Source: a bacterium (lineage in GTDB: Bacteria > Latescibacterota > UBA2968). Taken from it: a stretch of 14,546 nt of DNA. The stretch covers positions 1 through 14,546 of the forward strand of contig JAPUJS010000571.1 in the NCBI GenBank assembly GCA_027296045.1, read 5' to 3'. Below the pieces are notes generated by a model that saw nothing but the letters and a program-made list of their open reading frames with translations, searched no databases and was not told the origin of the DNA. The position numbers and the translations under genes were made by a program. This document shows positions 1 through 7,519 of the stretch, in pieces; the first letter of the stretch is position 1; every line of letters starts with the position of its first letter.

Positions 1-1642
1 GTCGGGCTTTTTTCTGGGGACGCTGATTGCCCCTTTTTATTTTGCCTCGCCTGAAAACCGGTGGGGAGAACTGCTGCATCCCTACATTCCTTCCTGGCTG
101 GCACCGTCGAACGAGGGCGGGGCAATGCGGATATTTTTCGAGAGTGCGCCTGCCGGCTATGAAATCCCCTGGCACGTCTGGGCCGTGCCCCTGGGCTGGT
201 GGGCTTGCCTGATCGGGGCGCTTGCATTTGCCCTGCTGTGCATGGCCGTGATGCTGCGAAAGCAGTGGGTGGAGAACGAACGGCTGGTGTATCCGTTGAT
301 TTCTCCGGTGGCGGACCTGATTGCCAGCTCGGAGTCCGAGCGGTTGCTGCCGGAGATCGTACGGCACCGGCTGTTTCGCATCGGTTTTGGTGCCGGGCTG
401 GGCATTATGGCCTGGAACGCCCTGGTCTTTTTCTGGCCAACCCTGCCCCGGGTCGACTATTTTCACCATTGGTGGAATCTTCTGCGCAATTATCCCACGA
501 TGACGAGCGGGTTCAATATCTATACGTTCGGGTTCGGGTATTTCGCCAATGTGGATGTGCTGTTCAGTGTCTGGCTTTTTTACCTGATTTACTGGGCTCA
601 GACGGGTTTTTTCGTCCGGGTGGGATTTGATATGGGTCCGGGGACCGGGACGGTGGCGGGGTGGGAGTGTACCGGGGGCCTGTTTGCGATGGTGGCGTGG
701 GCGCTGTGGTCTTCGCGGGGTCATCTGAAGGCGGTGGCGCACAAGGCTCTGGATTCGAAGTGTGAGGTGGACGACAGCGGAGAATTGCTGTCTTACAGGA
801 CGGCGCTGCTGGGCTTTGTCGGGGGCACCGGCTTTGCCTTGTTCTGGTTTTATTCGGCCGGGATGGAAATGGGTGTGGGTGTAGTGTTGATTTTGGGGAT
901 GTATGTGACCTTTCTGGGGCTTGCAAAGGTGGTGTCTGAAAGCGGGATGCTCTATCTGGCGTGGCCTGTGAGTCCCCAGGCCCTGGTGGCTGGGGCAATG
1001 GGCCTGCAGACGATGGCGGCAGGCAGCATTATCACGATGGGGTTTACCGAAGGGCTCTTCTTCCACGGGAAGGGGATGTTTATGTCGGGCTTTGCCCAGA
1101 CGGCTAAGATGGCCGATCTGGCCGGGGGTAACACGAGGCGCCTGGCATTCGGGATGGGGCTGGCGCTGGTGGTGGGGGTTGCACTCTGTTTTTCGATTAT
1201 GATCGGCTGGGGATACGAAAACGGGGCCTATAATTTACACGAGTTTCCATTCCGGTATGGACGGGTCAACCTGTTTCCGAAGGTGGCGGACCAGGTGCAG
1301 AGCGCCGAGGGCTTTGCCACCACCCGGATGATGTTTTTCGGCCTGGGCGTGGGGGTGATGTCGTTGATGACGTTTTTGAGATACCGGTTTCCCTGGTGGC
1401 CGATCCATCCCATCGGATTTGCCATCGGGGCAAACGGACGGATCATGAAGTCGGTGTTTGCAATTTTTTGGGCCTGGGCCTGCAAGGCCTTGATTCTGCA
1501 CATCGGAGGGGTGGTGCTCTACCAGCGGCTGCGGCCGTTTTTTGTGGGCTTGCTGGCCGGATACGCGCTGGGGGTGGGGCTTTCTTTTGCAGTGGATTGC
1601 ATCTGGTTCCCGGGGCAGGGGCACCGGGTGCATATTTATTGA
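1..1642 (+). CDS. DUF6785/DUF6784-type polytopic membrane protein, 5'-truncated by window edge
   Basis: The frame is open from base 2 and ends at the TGA at 1640-1642, so the start lies outside the window; about 546 residues are visible. Comparison with the complete copy at 1725-3701 shows that roughly the first 100 residues are missing. An internal ATG at 125 is not the start, because conserved sequence (GTLIAPFYFASPENRWGE) precedes it. About eleven hydrophobic segments are visible, so this is an inner-membrane protein. Blocks shared with the two other copies in the window include QWVENERLVYPL, GFGYFANVDVLFSVW, RYRFPWWPIHPIG and the tail WFPGQGHRVHIY. The family has no established function. 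A transporter role is my inference from the many membrane segments and the enzyme neighbours. It lies 82 bases ahead of its tandem paralogue and is probably co-transcribed with it. Confidence 0.85.
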   Translation, partial: SGFFLGTLIAPFYFASPENRWGELLHPYIPSWLAPSNEGGAMRIFFESAPAGYEIPWHVWAVPLGWWACLIGALAFALLCMAVMLRKQWVENERLVYPLISPVADLIASSESERLLPEIVRHRLFRIGFGAGLGIMAWNALVFFWPTLPRVDYFHHWWNLLRNYPTMTSGFNIYTFGFGYFANVDVLFSVWLFYLIYWAQTGFFVRVGFDMGPGTGTVAGWECTGGLFAMVAWALWSSRGHLKAVAHKALDSKCEVDDSGELLSYRTALLGFVGGTGFALFWFYSAGMEMGVGVVLILGMYVTFLGLAKVVSESGMLYLAWPVSPQALVAGAMGLQTMAAGSIITMGFTEGLFFHGKGMFMSGFAQTAKMADLAGGNTRRLAFGMGLALVVGVALCFSIMIGWGYENGAYNLHEFPFRYGRVNLFPKVADQVQSAEGFATTRMMFFGLGVGVMSLMTFLRYRFPWWPIHPIGFAIGANGRIMKSVFAIFWAWACKALILHIGGVVLYQRLRPFFVGLLAGYALGVGLSFAVDCIWFPGQGHRVHIY

Positions 1643-1724
1643 ATCGGTAATTTGTGTATCTTCAGGTTCACAACGGGACGGTATTCGGCATGCGTTTTGC
1701 AAGCGCCTGAGAGAAAGTAGACCT

Positions 1725-3701
1725 ATGAACTCGGAAGGCGAACCGGTTCGGAGTAGAGAGCAGGTGTTAGACGACCGGTTTACAAGTCGGGCGGTGGTGC
1801 TGGGGGCGTTTTTTGTGGTGGTGGTGAGCGTGTGGGCCACCTATTCTGAGTTTATTGTGCGGGCCTCCCGGTTGAACATGAGCAATTTTGCGCTGGCCTT
1901 ATTTGTGCCTTTTGTGCTGTGTGCCCTGGTGGTGAACCCGGTGCTTAAGGCACAGAGACCCGGGTGGGCGTTCGGGCGTTCGGATTTGCTGGTGGCATTG
2001 ACGATGGGGCTGGCCAGTGCGGTGATCCCGGCAGCAGATGGACTGCCGGGATATTTGTTGGGCATTATCGCGGCTCCGTTTTATTTTGCCACGCCGGAGA
2101 ATGGGTGGGCACCTTACCTGCACGACCACATCAGGCCGTGGATGGCGCCCTCGAACGACGGGCGGGCGATGGAGTGGTTTTTTGAAGGATTGCCGCCCGG
2201 GCAGACCATACCGTGGGGGGAGTGGGCCCTGCCACTGTTCTGGTGGTTGAGTTTTATTGGTGCAGCGGCGTGTATGTCGGTCTGCCTGGCGGTATTGTTG
2301 CGGCGGCAGTGGGTGGATCACGAGCGGTTGGTTTACCCGCTGGCGACGGTGGCGGTGGACCTGGTCTCGGCGCCGAAACGTGGGATACGGATGATTGGGG
2401 GGACGCTGTTCTGGTCGGGATTTGTGGCAGGATTTGGGATGATCGCCTGGAATATCCTTTCGTATTTTTATCCCGGGGCACCCAAATTTCCCACAGGCAG
2501 TTACCGGTCTGGAACCTCGCTGCCACTGGGCCGAAATTTTCCGGGGATCCGGATTAAGTTCAACCTGTTTACAATCGGGTTTGTGTATTTTGCCAACCTG
2601 GAAGTGCTGTTCAGCGTCTGGTTTTTTTATGTGTTGAATGTGTTTCAGGTGGGTATCTTAAGGCGGCTGGGGTTTGGTTTGAAGAACTCTGACAGTTGGG
2701 GCTCGTCCTACGAGGTGGCTGGCTGGGAGGGATTCGGGGCGTTGACTGTATTTGTGGGCTGGGGATTGTGGACGGCCCGGGGACACTTTCGTACCGCATT
2801 CCGGAGTGCTTTTAAAGGGGGTCGAAACACCGAGGATGCGGACGAGATGATGGGCTACCGGGCGGCGGTATGGGGGGTGTTGCTGGGACTGGGTTACCTG
2901 GTGTTGTGGCTACACACGGCGGGGATGTCCTATGGTGCAGCCATCCTGTGCATTTTGGCAACGCTGGTGACGTATGTGGGGGTGGCCAAGATCGTGGCAG
3001 AGACCGGATTGATTTATGTGCGCACCCCGCTGAGCGGTCAGGCCTTTACAATGGCTGCTCTGGGTACGCGGACCCTGTCGGGGGCGACGATGACGGCACT
3101 GGCATTTTCCTATGCGCTGATTTCCTACCGGGGCCTGTTTATGCCCGGGTTGGTACACGGGGCTCGGCTGGCGGATTTTGTGCGTGGCAACCGGCGCGTT
3201 CTGCTTTGGGCCGTGGTGTTTGGCCTGGTTCTGAGTGCGGTGGTGTCGATTGCACTGACGCTTCACCTGGCCTATGGACACGGGGCCTATCATTTTGATG
3301 TGTGGCCCTATCGAAGTGGAAACAAGGCGGCTTTTAATGCAGCAGTAGCCAAGATGAAGACGCCGCAGGACCCGGACAGTACCCGGCTGATGCTGTTCGG
3401 GATCGGTGCCGGGCTGATGGGGCTGCTGAGTTTTTTGCGTTACCGGTTCCCAGGATGGCCGCTTCACCCGGTCGGGCTGACCATTGCTGGCACCAATTTT
3501 ACGCGGGAGCTGGCATTTTCGGCGTTTCTGGTTTGGGCGATCAAGGGCCTGTTTTTAAAAGGGGGCGGGATGATGCTGTACCGCCGGTGGCAGCCGTTTT
3601 TTGTGGGTCTTTTAATCGGGTATGCTCTGGCGGTGACGCTGTCTTTTATCGTGGACCTGGTCTGGTTTCCAGGGCAGGGGCATGTGGTACATGTGTTTTA
3701 A
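1725..3701 (+). CDS. DUF6785/DUF6784-type polytopic membrane protein, complete tandem copy
   Basis: The protein has 658 residues if it starts at the ATG at 1725, which follows a weak GAGAAAG ribosome site. The frame is open upstream, but that sequence has no homology to the paralogues, whereas MNSEGEPVRSREQ lines up with the N-terminus of the minus-strand copy. I count about 14 hydrophobic segments. Conserved blocks are the first helix after a short charged N-tail, RRQWVDHERLVYPL, FTIGFVYFANLEVLFSVW, KIVAETGLIY, HLAYGHGAYHF, RYRFPGWPLHPVG, and the C-terminal WFPGQGHVVHVF. Histidines cluster in the last three. The N-terminal part resembles the first helix of OPT-type transporters (a charged tail, then a long small-residue helix), but this is a weak impression. 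Function is unknown; an inner-membrane transporter is my best guess. The pectate-lyase-like gene begins 24 bases downstream, suggesting one operon. Confidence 0.88.
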   Translation: MNSEGEPVRSREQVLDDRFTSRAVVLGAFFVVVVSVWATYSEFIVRASRLNMSNFALALFVPFVLCALVVNPVLKAQRPGWAFGRSDLLVALTMGLASAVIPAADGLPGYLLGIIAAPFYFATPENGWAPYLHDHIRPWMAPSNDGRAMEWFFEGLPPGQTIPWGEWALPLFWWLSFIGAAACMSVCLAVLLRRQWVDHERLVYPLATVAVDLVSAPKRGIRMIGGTLFWSGFVAGFGMIAWNILSYFYPGAPKFPTGSYRSGTSLPLGRNFPGIRIKFNLFTIGFVYFANLEVLFSVWFFYVLNVFQVGILRRLGFGLKNSDSWGSSYEVAGWEGFGALTVFVGWGLWTARGHFRTAFRSAFKGGRNTEDADEMMGYRAAVWGVLLGLGYLVLWLHTAGMSYGAAILCILATLVTYVGVAKIVAETGLIYVRTPLSGQAFTMAALGTRTLSGATMTALAFSYALISYRGLFMPGLVHGARLADFVRGNRRVLLWAVVFGLVLSAVVSIALTLHLAYGHGAYHFDVWPYRSGNKAAFNAAVAKMKTPQDPDSTRLMLFGIGAGLMGLLSFLRYRFPGWPLHPVGLTIAGTNFTRELAFSAFLVWAIKGLFLKGGGMMLYRRWQPFFVGLLIGYALAVTLSFIVDLVWFPGQGHVVHVF

Positions 3702-3713
3702 ATGTCGATTTAT

Positions 3714-3718
3714 GAGGA
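3714..3718 (+). promoter_or_regulatory. Ribosome binding site deciding the start at 3726
   Basis: GAGGA sits 7 bases ahead of the ATG at 3726. The alternative in-frame ATG at 3702 directly abuts the preceding TAA and has no purine-rich site before it, so 3726 is preferred. Confidence 0.7.
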
Positions 3719-3725
3719 TTTGCTA

Positions 3726-5144
3726 ATGAACCCAGATACCATCCTTGAACGCGTCACACGCGCAATCGATGTGCTGATCGAAGCGGGCGCCGAGTACGAC
3801 GGCTTGTTTCCCTCGCTGATCGACCGGAAGGTCCACAAGATGTTGACCGAGCTTCCTCCGGCGATCGACGGCCAGCGGATGGGGGATCGGGCGCACCTGG
3901 GCAATAATCTGATGCACGACCACACGGCTCTCCGGGCGATGTACGCGCTTGCTGAATCCCTGAATAGGCCGGATTACACGCAAGCGGCCGATCGGTACCT
4001 CAAGCGATTCGCAACCCACTGCACCGACACGCCCACCGGCCTGTTTCCCTGGGGTGAGCATTCGTTCTGGCACCTGGTAGACGATGCGGTCGGCAATAGT
4101 TATCTTTTGCGAGATTCAGAGGCCAACCCGCCCGTGACACACGACCACCTCCGACAGGTGCCCCTGTGGCTGTGGGAGAAACTCCTGGATTTCAATCCGG
4201 CTTGTGTCGCCCGGTTTTCCGAAGGACTGAACGGGCACTGGACGGAAGGGGAAGCACTTGAATACATCCGGCACGCGTATATTATGGAAAAGCGGCCCTA
4301 TCGCCGGGGCGCTCGATCGTGCGATTTCCCACGGCACGGGGGATTCTATATCCTGGACTGGGGTTTTGCCTATAAAGAGACCGGTCGTGTGGACTTTTTG
4401 GATCAGATCCGGACGATGCTGGATTACTGGTGGGAAAAGAAGGACGACAGGGGACTCCTGCTGATCGAGAGCCGGTCTCCCGAAACGGAGACCAAGTTCT
4501 ATGGGGTGAATTCGGTCGCACAGACGCTGTCTCTTGGTGTGAGCCTGCTGGAGGCGGCGGACCTGCTCGAAGACAAGGAACCCGGCCTGGCGCAGACGAT
4601 GCGTGAGCGGGCGGGAGGGTACATCGGTGGATTTCTTGCGGCACCCCACGATATCGAGAACGGTGTGTTTGTGGGATCTAGCAGTCAGAAGACCAATGAG
4701 ATTCTCAATACGTTTGTGACCTGGGGCAGTAAATACGGAACGGCTTCACCTGTGGCAGGCACTGCGCAGATCGCGCTTTGTGCGTATCGGTTCACCAACG
4801 ACGAGCGCCTCTTCAGCTGGGCGAAGGCGGCGGCCAAACCGTATCTTGAGGAACCCCTGCCGCAGGACACCGCGGTCCCAGCTCGAGACCCGGGTGCCGG
4901 AATCGGTCTGCTGGCAGATCTGTATGACCAGACGGGTGAGGATCGGTGGATTGAAGGCGGATTGGACCTTGCTGGCGAGATGATGGAGGTCTATATGGAT
5001 GGAGATCTGCCGAGAGGATCGTCTCAGACGGAAGATTATGAGTCACAGCTGGGGCCCGGTAATTTGCTCTACGCGCTGACCCGCCTGGCCCTTCTGGCGA
5101 AGGACCGGTCCCAGGATCCGGGGCCTGATTATACCAATCGGTAA
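3726..5144 (+). CDS. (alpha/alpha)-barrel protein resembling family 2 pectate lyases
   Basis: The protein has 472 residues and no signal peptide or membrane segment, so it is probably cytoplasmic. The regular helix-rich pattern with short Gly/Trp loops is typical of alpha/alpha toroid enzymes. FPWGEHSFW (residues 107-115) and CDFPRHGG (200-206) recall blocks of PL2-type (PF06917-like) pectate lyases. In PL2 lyases, as I recall, an Arg acts as base next to a metal-binding His; R203-H204 could be that pair, with H112 as another metal ligand. I have not aligned it, so this assignment is an inference; other toroid enzymes such as GH88/GH105-like hydrolases remain possible. PL2 enzymes act by beta-elimination on oligogalacturonate. 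The neighbours (DUF6785-type proteins before, a rhamnogalacturonan-lyase-like propeller after) support a pectin or uronate role. Third-position C is more frequent than in the flanking genes. The start at 3726 rests on a good ribosome site. Confidence 0.6.
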   Translation: MNPDTILERVTRAIDVLIEAGAEYDGLFPSLIDRKVHKMLTELPPAIDGQRMGDRAHLGNNLMHDHTALRAMYALAESLNRPDYTQAADRYLKRFATHCTDTPTGLFPWGEHSFWHLVDDAVGNSYLLRDSEANPPVTHDHLRQVPLWLWEKLLDFNPACVARFSEGLNGHWTEGEALEYIRHAYIMEKRPYRRGARSCDFPRHGGFYILDWGFAYKETGRVDFLDQIRTMLDYWWEKKDDRGLLLIESRSPETETKFYGVNSVAQTLSLGVSLLEAADLLEDKEPGLAQTMRERAGGYIGGFLAAPHDIENGVFVGSSSQKTNEILNTFVTWGSKYGTASPVAGTAQIALCAYRFTNDERLFSWAKAAAKPYLEEPLPQDTAVPARDPGAGIGLLADLYDQTGEDRWIEGGLDLAGEMMEVYMDGDLPRGSSQTEDYESQLGPGNLLYALTRLALLAKDRSQDPGPDYTNR

Positions 5145-5288
5145 ACGAGATCATTCGAGAATAGGCCACCCCTCATTCTGACCGATGTGGTCGGCTGAGA
5201 CTCATTCACCGAGGCGTGCGGGTAGGCAACCAATTAATTTTTGTGGCTGGCAGAACAGTCCTTCGAATTCAGGAAAGGGAGAGTGGAT
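5145..5288 (+). other. Intergenic gap with no clear regulatory element
   Basis: This 144-base gap is the longest one inside the plus-strand cluster. The only structure seen is a weak CCGA/TCGG hairpin at 5182-5194 with a 5-base loop and no T-run. It could hold a promoter for the next gene, but I see no convincing -35/-10 pair. Confidence 0.4.
5277..5281 (+). promoter_or_regulatory. Ribosome binding site deciding the start at 5289
   Basis: GGGAG lies 7 bases ahead of the ATG at 5289. The frame also allows a TTG start at 5241, but that has no comparable site and would add 16 residues without family resemblance. Confidence 0.7.
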
Positions 5289-7268
5289 ATGGATGAAGAA
5301 ATTCTGGCAAAAATCGATCTGGCCGGATGTCCGTTAGGCACGGTGTTGGATAAGACCGAACCGGATCAGAGTATTGAGGAGCAGTATTTTAAGGGTTGGA
5401 CAAACGGGCTGGTGGCACCTCCAAATTGGCGGATGCCGAGCCACTACCGGGTGGTGAAGGACGGGGAGGTGGAAGTGCTGGAGCATACCACCAAGTCGGA
5501 TCGATGCCTGGTGACAGGAGAACCGCTTTGGGCGGACTATACGGTGGAGGCGCAGGTGCGGCAGTTGAATGCATATAGCCAACCGAGCAATGACGATCCG
5601 CACGGAATTGTCGCACGGTCGGGAATTATGGTGCGGTATCAGGATTTGAGACGGTATTATTATTTTTGTATGGAAGGGTTTGATCGGTTTGTGCTCTATC
5701 GGCGGGAAGATGAAGCGTGGGCGATGTTGGCCGATGTGCAAAATGGGTTTAACAGAGGACAGTATTACACCTTGAAGGTGGTGTGCGAGGGAGAGCGAAT
5801 CGCCTGTTATGTGGATGGGGAACAGGCGTTTGTGGCCTACGACGATCGGTTCCCTACCGGGAAGGCGGGGGTGCGGACGAACACACGAAGTCGGATGTAC
5901 GGAGTGCAGGTGGCAACGTCTGATGTGGGGCAAGCTGCTTACGTGAGTCGGCAGAGTGCTTATGATAAGGAAGTGGCCGAGGCGGGAGAGAAATATCCGA
6001 ATCCTGTTTTGTGGAAGCGGATCGACATTGGCGATTTCTGGCCGTGTTCGGTGCGATATGGCGATTTTAGAGGGGCGGGGCAAAAGGAGATTGTGTTGGA
6101 GAAGGCGACCGAGGCGGGACCCCGGGTGGTGTGTTTGAATTTTGACGGAGATGTGCAGTTTGACCAGACGTTTCCGGCGGCGAAGGGTTTACAGCGGACG
6201 GTGGTGCACGATCTGGACGGGGACGGGGTGGAGGATTTTATCGGGATTGAGGACGACCGGATTAAGCTGGTAAGCGGAAAATCGGGGGAGGTGACGGCGG
6301 AGACGGAATTGCCAAAGACGGGGCCATATCTCGGGCATCGGAGTGTGAGCATGGGGAATTATCAGCATTCTTTGAGAGTGTTGTGGCCGTGCAAGCTCAG
6401 GAAGACGGAGACAGCGCAGGATTTGCTTTTGCGAGATGGAGATGGCGCGGGCACCGGATATTCGATCTGGGCATTTGACGAAAAGTTGAACCTGCGTTGG
6501 CGGCAAGATGCACACGATGCCTGGTATGGGATGTACATCTGGTTTTATGACGTGGACGGGGATGGACGGGATGAAATTTTGCCCGGATACGATCTCTACG
6601 ACGGGGATGGGAATCACCTGTGGACGATGGAGGGTGCGGAGTATATCGAAGATTCTGGAGGTGCAGGACATATTGATCACGCCTCCTTTGGAGAGCTGGA
6701 TGGAGATGAGAGCAATGGGCCTGAGATCGGGATTGCAGGGAGCGATCCAGGGTTTTTCCTGGTGGACGCCCGAGATGGATCTGTGTTGCGACATCACCGG
6801 TATGGTCATGTGCAGGGCGTTTATGCAGGCAATTTCAGGCCCGATCTGCCGGGGCTGGAAATGTGGATGGGCGATCGCTGGGGAACCTATGGGCTTTTGA
6901 ATCTGGTGAGCGGACAGGGCGATCCTCTGGGGCGGATGGAGCCGGACAATCGAAGCCAGGGTGGACCGGCAGTGAACTGGATGGGCGATGGGGAAGAGTT
7001 GCTGTTTATCAACACCAGCGCAGAGGCATTCGGGTTTTATGATGCTCAATGCCGGAAGGTGATCAAGCCGGTGTGCGAGGGATTGCCGTTCGACTGGGCG
7101 GGGGGGACTGTAGAGGATGTGGTGGGGGATGCGCGGGACGAGATTACCTATGTGCACGAGGGTGCGATTTATATTGTGACGCAAGATGCACCTTACAAAG
7201 GGGAAAAAATCTATGCCCCGACCCGGCGAATGGATATTTCAATACCGGGTTGGCAAGAGAATGAATAG
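5289..7268 (+). CDS. ConA-like domain fused to a rhamnogalacturonan-lyase-like beta-propeller
   Basis: The protein has 659 residues and no signal peptide. Residues ~30-205 look like a concanavalin A-like jelly roll of the LamG / 3-keto-disaccharide-hydrolase type, seen in ARSGIMVRYQD, RRYYYFCMEGFDRFVLYRR and ERIACYVDGEQAFVAYDD. Residues ~230-659 form a repeat-rich beta-propeller with calcium-type loops: DLDGDGVED (308-316), DVDGDGRDE (421-429) and DGDGN (438-442). The C-terminal part, including VVGDARDEITYVHEGAIYIV followed by a conserved YAPTRRMDI-like end, resembles the last blades of PL11-type rhamnogalacturonan lyases. I infer binding or cleavage of a rhamnogalacturonan-like substrate. 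The canonical PL11 N-terminal region is absent, so activity is uncertain and it may only bind sugar. It follows the pectate-lyase-like gene. A cytoplasmic location would be unusual for a propeller lyase acting on polymer. Confidence 0.65.
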   Translation: MDEEILAKIDLAGCPLGTVLDKTEPDQSIEEQYFKGWTNGLVAPPNWRMPSHYRVVKDGEVEVLEHTTKSDRCLVTGEPLWADYTVEAQVRQLNAYSQPSNDDPHGIVARSGIMVRYQDLRRYYYFCMEGFDRFVLYRREDEAWAMLADVQNGFNRGQYYTLKVVCEGERIACYVDGEQAFVAYDDRFPTGKAGVRTNTRSRMYGVQVATSDVGQAAYVSRQSAYDKEVAEAGEKYPNPVLWKRIDIGDFWPCSVRYGDFRGAGQKEIVLEKATEAGPRVVCLNFDGDVQFDQTFPAAKGLQRTVVHDLDGDGVEDFIGIEDDRIKLVSGKSGEVTAETELPKTGPYLGHRSVSMGNYQHSLRVLWPCKLRKTETAQDLLLRDGDGAGTGYSIWAFDEKLNLRWRQDAHDAWYGMYIWFYDVDGDGRDEILPGYDLYDGDGNHLWTMEGAEYIEDSGGAGHIDHASFGELDGDESNGPEIGIAGSDPGFFLVDARDGSVLRHHRYGHVQGVYAGNFRPDLPGLEMWMGDRWGTYGLLNLVSGQGDPLGRMEPDNRSQGGPAVNWMGDGEELLFINTSAEAFGFYDAQCRKVIKPVCEGLPFDWAGGTVEDVVGDARDEITYVHEGAIYIVTQDAPYKGEKIYAPTRRMDISIPGWQENE

Positions 7269-7446
7269 AAGCGGTTGGGGTCGATTTATTCTGATCGGAT
7301 GTCTGGTCGGTTTTGGGTACGGGCAGGAGTATTCGCTCGCACCTGCTGATTGTCAGGCATTTGTTACCGCGTTCTTTAGAGGTGTGTCTGCACTGGTGCG
7401 TTTTCAGCCAAAATGTGGTAATAGATCTATTTTAATAAATTTTTAA
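7261..7446 (+). pseudogene. Possible 5' remnant of a secreted-protein gene
   Basis: This 61-codon frame starts at an ATG that overlaps the last 8 bases of the preceding gene, as expected for a translationally coupled operon member. Its first residues look like a Sec signal peptide: MNRSGWGR (positive), then FILIGCLVGFGYG (hydrophobic), with possible cleavage before QEYS. LIGC also matches a lipobox, but the hydrophobic stretch before the Cys is short. The frame then ends at a TAA in an AT-rich patch, with no recognisable domain. I infer a gene whose remainder was deleted. It could instead be a genuine small secreted peptide or a chance frame. Confidence 0.4.
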
Positions 7447-7467
7447 TAAATATAGATTTATATAAAA
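7421..7467. repeat. AT-rich patch with palindrome, tandem repeat and inverted repeat
   Basis: The stretch is almost pure A+T inside GC-rich DNA, in the gap between convergent clusters. It contains a perfect 10-base palindrome ATAGATCTAT (7421-7430), an 11-base unit TTTTAATAAAT repeated exactly in tandem (7430-7440 and 7441-7451), and an inverted repeat ATAAAT-ATAG-ATTTAT (7446-7461). It could act as a weak bidirectional transcription end, a protein-binding site or a scar of a rearrangement; no GC stem with a T-run is present. Confidence 0.6.
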
Positions 7468-7519
7468 TAAATACGAACGTTTTACATTACTCTGTGCGTG
7501 TATGACGCCATTTTGTGTT

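Noticed and set aside
1690..1710. Imperfect hairpin around GCATGC ahead of the second membrane-protein gene
   Set aside because: The stem is short and interrupted, with no sign of a riboswitch or terminator.
5182..5194. Hairpin CCGA-TGTGG-TCGG as a terminator
   Set aside because: Only 4 base pairs and no T-run follows.
7255..7274. Frameshift joining the propeller gene to the small downstream frame
   Set aside because: The propeller protein ends where PL11-like homology ends, and the next frame has its own ATG and signal-like start, so two separate genes are more likely.
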